Shown: piece by piece, positions 1 to 5,514 of the stretch | How the letters are laid out: every line of letters starts with the position of its first letter | Numbering within the stretch: position 1 is the stretch's first letter | Assembly: GCA_900557385.1 (NCBI GenBank) | Contig: USSP01000133.1 | Coordinates: forward strand, 1-5,514 | Source: an uncultured Lachnospiraceae bacterium | GTDB taxonomy: Bacteria; Bacillota; Clostridia; Lachnospirales; Lachnospiraceae | Direction of reading: 5' to 3' | Length of the DNA stretch: 5,514 nt | The notes under the pieces: generated by a model | Told to the model about the DNA's origin: nothing | What the model saw: only the letters and a program-made list of their open reading frames with translations | Databases searched by the model: none | Position numbers and translations under genes: made by a program

Positions 1-1116
1 TTAGCTGCAATGACTGATTGGGTCAATACCACTTGTCCTTGCTGCGGAGGTCCTGCAAAGCGTGAGACAGATACCATGCCTCAGTGGGCTGGTTCCTCCT
101 GGTATTTCTTAAGATATACCGATCCTCACAACAGTGAGGCACTTGCAAGCAAAGAGGCGTTAAATTACTGGATGCCTGTGGACTGGTACAATGGTGGTAT
201 GGAGCATACCACGCTGCATTTGCTGTATTCCCGTTTCTGGCACAAATTCCTGTATGATCAGGGAATTGTTCCCTGTCCGGAACCTTATCAGAAACGTACC
301 TCACACGGCATGATTCTTGGACAGAACCCTCATTGCTTCAGCTGCATGTCTGCCGAGGATCAGCAGAAGCTGTTGGCAGAGTACGGGGATGAAAAGGCTG
401 CCCGTAAGGCTCTGGTTGAAAAGTATGGTGAGATGGCAGAGCATCCTTCTGTAAAAATGTCCAAATCTCTGGGAAATGTTATTAACCCGGACGATATTAT
501 CAACGAGTACGGTGCAGATACACTGCGTACCTATGAGATGTTCATCGGTGCCTTCGATCTGAGTGCGACCTGGTCTGAGGATGGCGTAAAGGGCTGCCGC
601 AGATTCCTGGAACGTGTATGGAAGTTACAGGATATTCTGGTGGATGGTGATGGCTACTCTGCTGATATGGAGACCAAAATGCACCAGACCATTAAGAAAG
701 TAAGCATGGATTTCGAGACGCTGAAATATAATACAGCAATTGCAGCCATGATGAGTCTGATTAATGAGTTTAACAAGAAAAACGCAGTAACCCGTGGAGA
801 GTTCAAAACACTGCTTACGCTGTTAAATCCGGTTGCGCCTCATATTACAGAGGAATTGTGGAGCATTTGCGGCTTTGAGGGCAGACTGTACGAGACTACC
901 TGGCCGGAGTATGAAGAAGCTAAAACAATAGAAGCTACGGTAGAGATTGCCGTTCAGATTAACGGAAAGGTACGTGCAACACTGAGCATTGATAAGGATG
1001 CGGAGAAAGACAGTGTTATCGCTGCTGCGAAGGAAGTGATCGCAGATAAGCTTACCGGTAATATTGTAAAGGAAATCTATGTACCGGGTCGTCTGGTAAA
1101 TATCGTTATGAAGTAA
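1..1116 (+). CDS. leuS: Leucyl-tRNA synthetase, C-terminal part (5' truncated by window edge)
   Basis: Cytoplasmic class Ia aminoacyl-tRNA synthetase that charges tRNA-Leu with leucine using ATP. The frame is open from base 1, so the ATG at 10 is internal and not the start. About 371 residues are visible, a little under half of the 800 or so usual for bacterial LeuRS; the HIGH motif and most of the editing domain lie upstream of the window. Visible in order are a Cys-rich CPCCGG segment (codons 12-17), the following ETDTMPQWAGSSWYFLRY catalytic-core segment, the stretch MEHTTLHLLYSRFWHKFLYD, the signature KMSKS loop at bases 454-468 followed by LGNVINPDD and EYGADTLR, the anticodon-binding helical domain (VAPHITEELW near bases 826-861) and the small C-terminal domain beginning VQINGKVRA and ending VPGRLVNIVMK. 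The C terminus is complete at TAA 1114-1116. A 44-codon insert at 322-453 precedes KMSKS. A strong terminator follows 14 bases after the stop. Identity is very secure. Confidence 0.97.
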   Translation, partial: LAAMTDWVNTTCPCCGGPAKRETDTMPQWAGSSWYFLRYTDPHNSEALASKEALNYWMPVDWYNGGMEHTTLHLLYSRFWHKFLYDQGIVPCPEPYQKRTSHGMILGQNPHCFSCMSAEDQQKLLAEYGDEKAARKALVEKYGEMAEHPSVKMSKSLGNVINPDDIINEYGADTLRTYEMFIGAFDLSATWSEDGVKGCRRFLERVWKLQDILVDGDGYSADMETKMHQTIKKVSMDFETLKYNTAIAAMMSLINEFNKKNAVTRGEFKTLLTLLNPVAPHITEELWSICGFEGRLYETTWPEYEEAKTIEATVEIAVQINGKVRATLSIDKDAEKDSVIAAAKEVIADKLTGNIVKEIYVPGRLVNIVMK

Positions 1117-1129
1117 ACAAAGGGAAATC

Positions 1130-1176
1130 AAAAGGTCATTCGCAATCCGCGGGTAACGGTGTGCGGTGACCTTTTT
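1130..1176 (+). terminator. Factor-independent terminator after leuS
   Basis: The arms AAAAGGTCA (1130-1138) and TGACCTTTT (1167-1175) pair perfectly. The stem continues inward, past a bulged T at 1139 and a T-G wobble, through CGCA (1141-1144) with TGCG (1162-1165). After a 2x2 internal loop it closes with CCG (1147-1149) and CGG (1157-1159) around a seven-base loop. A run of five T's (1172-1176) closes the hairpin. It sits 13 bases past the leuS stop and should end the leuS transcript. The 5' arm is preceded by A-rich sequence, so some activity on the other strand is possible, but no convergent gene is visible. Confidence 0.85.
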
Positions 1177-1178
1177 CA

Positions 1179-1207
1179 TTGTTTGATAGGAAATTCCTAT
1201 CAAACAA
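1179..1207. repeat. 29-bp perfect palindrome in the leuS-peptidase intergenic region
   Basis: Arms TTGTTTGATAGGAA (1179-1192) and TTCCTATCAAACAA (1194-1207) are exact reverse complements around one central A (1193). As RNA it would form a stem of at least 10 bp with a tight loop; with two bulged A's it extends outward to CAT (1177-1179) and ATG (1209-1211). It starts three bases after the T tract of the leuS terminator and has no T tract of its own, so it is not an ordinary terminator. The left arm contains TTGATA (1183-1188), a fair -35 match, with CAAAAT (1205-1210) 16 bases on, so it might overlap a weak promoter for the peptidase; this is speculative. It could be an operator, an mRNA leader hairpin or a dispersed intergenic repeat. 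Confidence 0.7.
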
Positions 1208-1267
1208 AATGCTCCGCAAGGATGATTTGAAAAATATTTATGAAAGAAAAGACAGGGAGAATGGGAA

Positions 1268-3286
1268 ATGGGACAGATGTTTCACGCTAAGAAGTTAAAA
1301 ACAGCAGGGATGTCATTACTGACAGTGGCACTGTTACTGGGGCAAAGCAGTATGCAGGTGCAGGCTTATTCCGGGGTGCCGTATCCTGCAATCACGATAG
1401 ACGAGAGTATTGACGGAAAGAAACTTAGTCCGTCTCTTTATGATGTAACGCCATTGCAGAATGCCATGGATGCGCTTCACGAAGCGATTGCCCTGCCGGA
1501 TAACGAGTATGCCGTCCGGGCAGCTTATGAGGATTTGATCACGCAGACGGATGAGATGTATACCGTGCAGGCTATTGACCATATTTTTTATTATGCAGAT
1601 GTAAATGATCAGAATGTGGTAGATATGTATCAGAAAACGGATGCTCTTTGTACGGAGTATTCAGACCTGGCAGCCCTGGCACTTTATGAACTGATGAATT
1701 CCGACTACGCCTATATCGGCGAGGAAAGTATGGATTCCATCAATGCAGAATATTATCGGGACTATAATGCGATGACAGATCGCCAGAAGGAAATCAATAA
1801 TCGTCTGACAGAACTGGAGAGTGCTTATAATCAGCTGATGTTGGAGGAAAATGCGGTTTCCGTTGACGGACAGGAATGGACAGACGAATCCTCCTATGAG
1901 GCTTATGCCAATGAAGAAATTGATTATGAGGAATATACAGCCATCCAGCTGGAACTTGCCAAAGAGCGCAATGCCAAGGCCGGTGAGATTTATCTGGAGA
2001 TGGTAGCACTTCATACAGAGGATGCTGCTGAGGAAGGAGAGGAAAATTTTGCCGAATGGCGTTATCGCGAAGGGTATATCCGTGATTACACGACAGAGGA
2101 TATCAAGGTAGTGTACCAACAGGTGAAGGAGCAAATTGTACCGCTTTTTGAGAATCTACTGGGCGAAATGTATACACAGGATATGTATGAACAGCTTTAT
2201 AACCTGTTTTACGAATTTGAGCCTGCCTACGGGGATGAACTGGTGGAAGCGGTCGGTGCATGCATCGCAGGTGTTTCCCAGGAACTGGGACAAAATTTTG
2301 CCTTTATGCAGGAGCATCATCTGGTGGATTTTGATCCGGATCCAAAGAAAACGGATGTGGGTTTTACCACCAATCTTTATTCTTATGGTGTTCCTTATAT
2401 TTTCTATAAACCATCGGAGTCCTATTATGATTATGATGTGCTGACCCATGAGTTCGGTCATTATAATCATGAACTGCTGTATCCGGAGCATGCCATGACC
2501 GGTAACTCCAATATGGACACTGCAGAGATCCATTCCCAGGGGCTGGAGCTTCTTGCAATGGATCAGATGGAAGCCGTATTTGGCGATTCCTTGGATGCCT
2601 ACAAGCTGGTGGTTCTGCTTAATATGCTGGGATCTGTGACCTCCGGCTGTCTTTTCGATGAATTTCAGGTGGCTGTCTACAGCAATCCCGATATGACATT
2701 GGATGAAATGAATGCATTATTTTATCAGCTTGCCTGTGAGTATGGACTGGAGGATAATTACGATTCGGATGAAGCTGCGCAGCGGTGCTATAGCTGGGTG
2801 GAGGTCGGCCACACCTTTGAAGTTCCCATGTACTATATCAGCTATGCCACATCAGCTTTAGCGGCATTGGATATTTATACGATTTATCTGGAGAATCCCG
2901 AGGAAGGGCTGGAGACTTACGGGAAAGCCGTATCCCAGACCAGTGATGTGAAGTTCAGGGCATTTCTGCAGGAATGCGGTCTGGATGACATTTTTGAGGA
3001 CGGTGTCGTAGAACAAATCAGCCGGAAAATCGAAACAAGCCTGCTGGGAGATGAAACGGAAGAAGAACACAAGACTTCTGATTCCGGCAGGCATGAGAAA
3101 ACGGATCAAATCAATAAAACGGATAAAACCGAAGAGACAGGAGGATCCATTCTTCCACTGATCATTCTTGGCGTGCTGGCTGCTGTTGCGTTCGTTTTGA
3201 TTGTGGTGATTATCCTTGCCCTGAAGCACCAGAAGAAGATGGAGCAAACCGCGGATGATCATTCTGCGGACAGTCCACAGCAATAA
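1268..3286 (+). CDS. Exported, membrane-anchored M3-type zinc metallopeptidase (oligoendopeptidase F-like)
   Basis: A 672-residue protein predicted to cleave peptides outside the cell. Residues 1-33 look like a signal peptide: basic HAKKLK, hydrophobic AGMSLLTVALLLG, and a VQA cleavage site before Tyr34; there is no lipobox Cys. The catalytic motif HEFGH is at residues 394-398 (bases 2447-2461), and Glu420 in AEIHSQGLELL is placed as the third zinc ligand, as in M3 peptidases. Upstream, YIRDYTTED resembles a conserved M3 segment, and PMYYISYATS (520-529) matches the Tyr-rich substrate-binding region of the family. A charged Lys/Thr/Glu/Asp-rich linker (about 595-624) leads to a membrane helix at about 628-652, then KHQKK and a 15-residue cytoplasmic tail. 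The start at 1268 has AGGGAG (1254-1259) eight bases upstream; the Met at 1277 would also leave a signal peptide. Most M3 enzymes are cytosolic, so export and anchoring are notable. The fold is fairly certain; the substrate is unknown. Confidence 0.88.
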   Translation: MGQMFHAKKLKTAGMSLLTVALLLGQSSMQVQAYSGVPYPAITIDESIDGKKLSPSLYDVTPLQNAMDALHEAIALPDNEYAVRAAYEDLITQTDEMYTVQAIDHIFYYADVNDQNVVDMYQKTDALCTEYSDLAALALYELMNSDYAYIGEESMDSINAEYYRDYNAMTDRQKEINNRLTELESAYNQLMLEENAVSVDGQEWTDESSYEAYANEEIDYEEYTAIQLELAKERNAKAGEIYLEMVALHTEDAAEEGEENFAEWRYREGYIRDYTTEDIKVVYQQVKEQIVPLFENLLGEMYTQDMYEQLYNLFYEFEPAYGDELVEAVGACIAGVSQELGQNFAFMQEHHLVDFDPDPKKTDVGFTTNLYSYGVPYIFYKPSESYYDYDVLTHEFGHYNHELLYPEHAMTGNSNMDTAEIHSQGLELLAMDQMEAVFGDSLDAYKLVVLLNMLGSVTSGCLFDEFQVAVYSNPDMTLDEMNALFYQLACEYGLEDNYDSDEAAQRCYSWVEVGHTFEVPMYYISYATSALAALDIYTIYLENPEEGLETYGKAVSQTSDVKFRAFLQECGLDDIFEDGVVEQISRKIETSLLGDETEEEHKTSDSGRHEKTDQINKTDKTEETGGSILPLIILGVLAAVAFVLIVVIILALKHQKKMEQTADDHSADSPQQ

Positions 3287-3315
3287 AGAATAACGGCGAA
3301 GAAAACGGTTATTTT
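3287..3315 (+). terminator. Possible weak terminator after the peptidase gene
   Basis: AGAATAAC (3287-3294) can pair with GTTATTTT (3308-3315), including one G-T wobble, around a 13-base loop, and the 3' arm itself ends in four T's. The stem is short and AT-rich, so termination would be inefficient and some read-through into the topoisomerase operon is possible. It begins immediately after the peptidase stop codon, which suits a terminator, but the call is tentative. Confidence 0.35.
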
Positions 3316-3317
3316 GC

Positions 3318-3346
3318 TTTGCAATTTAAGCGGATTATGCTAAAAT
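3318..3346 (+). promoter_or_regulatory. Probable sigma-70-type promoter for the topoisomerase operon
   Basis: TAAAAT (3341-3346) is a five-of-six match to the -10 hexamer and is preceded by TG one base away (3338-3339), giving an extended -10. TTTGCA (3318-3323) lies 17 bases upstream as a moderate four-of-six -35; TTGCAA (3319-3324) with a 16-base spacer is an alternative. Transcription would start near 3352-3354, leaving a leader of roughly 40 bases before the ATG at 3392. Confidence 0.6.
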
Positions 3347-3360
3347 AGAACATATATTCT
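3347..3360. promoter_or_regulatory. LexA-box-like palindrome at the topoisomerase promoter
   Basis: AGAACATATATTCT is a 14-bp palindrome broken at a single base pair. It differs by one base from the Firmicute LexA core GAAC-N4-GTTC (here GAAC-ATAT-ATTC). It starts just after the -10 hexamer and covers the predicted start point, where a bound repressor would block transcription. An overlapping exact inverted repeat, GAACA (3348-3352) and TGTTC (3360-3364), shares the left half. AT-rich promoters produce such matches by chance, so this is only a candidate operator. Confidence 0.25.
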
Positions 3361-3391
3361 GTTCAAATCAAAGGAAAGGCAAGAGATTTTT

Positions 3392-5317
3392 ATGTCCAGT
3401 AACGACAATAATTATAACGCCTCCAGTATTACCGTCCTGGAAGGACTGGAGGCAGTCCGTGTCCGTCCGGGAATGTACATAGGTTCTGTTTCCACCAAAG
3501 GCTTGAACCATCTGATTTATGAGATTGTGGATAACTCCGTCGACGAGCATCTGGCAGGCTATTGCGATACCATTAAGGTTACTTTGGAAGCAGACGGCTC
3601 TGCTACCGTGGAAGATAACGGGCGTGGTATTCCGGTGGAAATGCATGAAAAGGGTGTCAGTGCGGAGCGTGTAGTATTTACGACCTTACATGCCGGGGGT
3701 AAATTCGACAATAATGCTTACAAAACCAGTGGTGGCTTACACGGTGTAGGCTCTTCTGTGGTGAATGCCCTGTCCAGCAGACTTACCGTCCGGGTGAAAA
3801 AAGGTGGCTGTATCTATGAGGACAGCTACGAGCGAGGAATCCCTACCAAGGAATTGGAGAACGGACTTCTTCCTGTGGTTGGAAAGACCAGGGAGACTGG
3901 CACGATCATCAATTTTCTGCCGGATGATACGATTTTTGATAAGACACGTTTCAAAGAGGATGAAATCAAAAGCCGTCTTCATGAGACTGCCTATCTGAAT
4001 CCCAATCTGACCATTCTTTTTTCCGATTTGCGCGGTCCTCTTTTTGAGAAAGTTACCTTCCATGAGCCGGAGGGAATCATCGGTTTCATCAAGGATATGA
4101 ATAAATCCAGTGAGCCGGTATGTGATGTGATTTATTATAAGGGAGAGAGCGAAGGCATTGAAGTGGAAGTGGCACTACAGTATGTGAATGAATTCCATGA
4201 AAATGTACTGGGCTTTTGTAATAATATTTATAATGCCGAGGGTGGAACCCACCTCACCGGCTTTAAAACCATGTTCACCAACGTGATCAACACCTATGCC
4301 AGAGAGCTGAATATCCTGAAGGAAAAGGATCCTAACTTTACCGGTGCGGATGTGCGAAACGGTATGACAGCCGTGGTGAGCATCAAGCACCCCGATCCCC
4401 GTTTTGAGGGACAGACGAAAACCAAGCTGGATAACCAGGACGCTGCCAAAGCAGTAAGCAAGGTTACCGGTGATGAGATCGTCCGTTTCTTTGACCGGAA
4501 TCTGGAAGTGCTGAAAAGCATTATCGGATGTGCGGAAAAAGCGGCGAAAATCCGTAAAACCGAAGAAAAAGCCAAGACCAATATGCTTACCAAACAGAAA
4601 TACTCCTTCGATAGTAATGGTAAGCTTGCCAACTGTGAATCCCGGGACGCTTCCAAATGTGAGATTTTTATCGTAGAGGGAGATTCTGCGGGCGGTTCGG
4701 CTAAAACTGCGAGAAACCGCCAATATCAGGCGATTCTGCCTATCCGTGGTAAAATCTTAAATGTAGAAAAAGCTACCATTGATAAGGTACTGGCCAATGC
4801 AGAAATCAAAACCATGATCAATGCTTTTGGATGTGGTTTTTCGGAAGGATATGGCAACGATTTCGATATCAGCAAGCTGCGTTATGATAAAATCATTATC
4901 ATGGCAGATGCGGATGTGGACGGTGCTCATATTTCCACCCTGTTGCTGACTTTATTTTACCGGTTCATGCCGGAACTGATTTTTGAAGGACATGTGTATC
5001 TTGCCATGCCGCCGTTATACAAAGCTATGCCTGCCAAAGGAAAAGAAGAATATCTCTATGATGATAAAGCACTGGAGAAGTACCGGAAATCCCACAAAGG
5101 TTCCTTCACACTGCAGCGTTACAAAGGTCTGGGTGAGATGGACGCGGAACAGCTTTGGGAGACGACACTTGACCCGGAGCGGCGTATCCTGAAACAAGTG
5201 GAGATCGAAGATGCCCGTATGGCATCGGAAATGACGGAGCTTCTCATGGGAAATGAAGTTCCGCCCCGTAAAGCTTTTATTTATGAGCATGCAGAGGAAG
5301 CATTGTTAGATATCTAA
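3392..5317 (+). CDS. parE: Type IIA DNA topoisomerase B subunit (ParE/GyrB family), ATPase and TOPRIM subunit
   Basis: A complete 641-residue B subunit that hydrolyses ATP to drive DNA strand passage together with its A subunit; the length is normal for the short Gram-positive form. The GHKL ATPase domain has Glu44 (general base) and Asn48 (Mg binding) in EIVDNSVDEHLAGY, Asp75 in DNGRGIP, and the GGLHGVG lid loop at 114-120. The transducer domain carries the QTK loop at 341-343. The TOPRIM domain has EGDSAGGSA with catalytic Glu429, PIRGKILNVEKA, and DADVDG with metal ligands Asp506 and Asp508. QRYKGLGEM is at 575-583. The start has AAGGAAAGG (3371-3379) 12 bases upstream, a rather long spacing, with AAGAG (3381-3385) closer; no better start is seen and the N terminus aligns with the family. 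The partner gene follows after 30 bp. GyrB and ParE are hard to separate by eye; parE is preferred because of the ParC-like partner and no recF or dnaA nearby, but a gyrB name is equally usual for this clade. Confidence 0.95.
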   Translation: MSSNDNNYNASSITVLEGLEAVRVRPGMYIGSVSTKGLNHLIYEIVDNSVDEHLAGYCDTIKVTLEADGSATVEDNGRGIPVEMHEKGVSAERVVFTTLHAGGKFDNNAYKTSGGLHGVGSSVVNALSSRLTVRVKKGGCIYEDSYERGIPTKELENGLLPVVGKTRETGTIINFLPDDTIFDKTRFKEDEIKSRLHETAYLNPNLTILFSDLRGPLFEKVTFHEPEGIIGFIKDMNKSSEPVCDVIYYKGESEGIEVEVALQYVNEFHENVLGFCNNIYNAEGGTHLTGFKTMFTNVINTYARELNILKEKDPNFTGADVRNGMTAVVSIKHPDPRFEGQTKTKLDNQDAAKAVSKVTGDEIVRFFDRNLEVLKSIIGCAEKAAKIRKTEEKAKTNMLTKQKYSFDSNGKLANCESRDASKCEIFIVEGDSAGGSAKTARNRQYQAILPIRGKILNVEKATIDKVLANAEIKTMINAFGCGFSEGYGNDFDISKLRYDKIIIMADADVDGAHISTLLLTLFYRFMPELIFEGHVYLAMPPLYKAMPAKGKEEYLYDDKALEKYRKSHKGSFTLQRYKGLGEMDAEQLWETTLDPERRILKQVEIEDARMASEMTELLMGNEVPPRKAFIYEHAEEALLDI

Positions 5318-5347
5318 TATTGAGAAATGTAAAGGTTGAAGGAATAA

Positions 5348-5514
5348 ATGGAAGAACGGATCATTAAAACCGAGTATTCGGAATTGATGCAGAAATCTTA
5401 TATTGATTATGCCATGAGCGTTATCATTGCCAGAGCATTGCCGGATGTGCGTGATGGCTTGAAGCCGGTACAGCGTCGTACCCTGTATGATATGCATGAA
5501 CTGGGTATCCGCTA
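5348..5514 (+). CDS. parC: Type IIA DNA topoisomerase A subunit, N-terminal fragment (3' truncated by window edge)
   Basis: The first 55 codons of the DNA breakage-reunion subunit, running off the window at base 514 of the last line. The start ATG at 5348 has GAAGG (5338-5342) five bases upstream and lies 30 bp after the B subunit stop with no hairpin between, so the two are almost certainly co-transcribed and translated to match. Visible is the highly conserved N-terminal block, KSYIDYAMSVIIARALPDVR (residues 16-35) followed by DGLKPVQRR (36-44) and LYDMHELGI. The Gln in PVQRR is the usual ParC residue where GyrA has His, but the SYIDYAMSVI stretch is GyrA-like, so the subfamily is not settled. 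The catalytic Tyr and the quinolone-resistance region lie beyond the window. Family membership is certain, the gene name less so. Confidence 0.93.
   Translation, partial: MEERIIKTEYSELMQKSYIDYAMSVIIARALPDVRDGLKPVQRRTLYDMHELGIR

Noticed and set aside
10..12. ATG at base 10 as the start of the first gene
   Set aside because: The frame is open upstream to base 1 and the encoded region matches the interior of LeuRS, so the gene begins before the window.
823..1203. - strand frame reaching from the leuS 3' end through the terminator and palindrome
   Set aside because: It reads through the terminator hairpin and part of the palindrome opposite conserved leuS sequence, with no recognisable product.
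1117..1267. Riboswitch or T-box leader before the peptidase
   Set aside because: No T-box sequence, specifier loop or known riboswitch core is visible; the strong hairpin is explained as the leuS terminator.
2136..2444. 102-codon + strand frame within the peptidase gene
   Set aside because: It is out of frame with the peptidase, whose coding sequence is continuous through the HEFGH region, and shows no sign of a frameshift or independent gene.
1661..2533. Overlapping - strand open frames (about 157 and 125 codons) inside the peptidase gene
   Set aside because: Both are antisense to a motif-bearing gene, are rich in Ile, Phe and His as expected of antisense readings, and resemble no family I recognise.
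4175..4723. 182-codon open frame on the - strand inside the topoisomerase B gene
   Set aside because: It lies wholly opposite a certain, conserved gene, has no recognisable protein motifs, and is explained by the codon pattern of the + strand gene.

Overview
This is a chromosomal window from a low-to-mid GC Firmicute, most likely a member of the Lachnospiraceae or a close Clostridia relative. That rests on the flavour of the LeuRS and type IIA topoisomerase proteins, AGGAGG-like ribosome binding sites, and factor-independent hairpin terminators with T tracts. It is inference from recalled protein families, not from a database search. All genes are on the + strand and no mobile element, tRNA, rRNA or CRISPR array is visible.

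Layout: (1) 1-1116 is the 3' half of leuS (leucyl-tRNA synthetase), cut by the window start. (2) 1117-1267 is an intergenic region with a strong terminator (1130-1176), then a 29-bp perfect palindrome (1179-1207) and a short leader. (3) 1268-3286 encodes a 672-residue exported zinc metallopeptidase of the M3 (oligoendopeptidase F / thimet oligopeptidase) type, with a signal peptide and a C-terminal membrane anchor. (4) 3287-3391 holds a weak possible terminator, an extended -10 promoter and a palindrome resembling a LexA box. (5) 3392-5317 is a complete type IIA topoisomerase B subunit (GyrB/ParE family). (6) 5348-5514 is the first 55 codons of its A subunit partner, cut by the window end.

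Functionally, the topoisomerase B and A subunits lie 30 bp apart with no terminator between them and should form one operon making an A2B2 enzyme. The locus is not next to dnaA/recF in what is visible, and the A subunit carries the ParC-like PVQRR rather than the GyrA-like PVHRR. I therefore favour topoisomerase IV (parE-parC) over gyrase, with reservations. The peptidase between leuS and the topoisomerase operon looks like an independent transcription unit with no obvious link to its neighbours.

Most of the window is ordinary housekeeping sequence. The points worth a second look are the membrane-anchored M3 peptidase, a 44-residue insert just before the KMSKS loop of LeuRS, the palindrome/leader element before the peptidase, and the LexA-like palindrome at the topoisomerase promoter.
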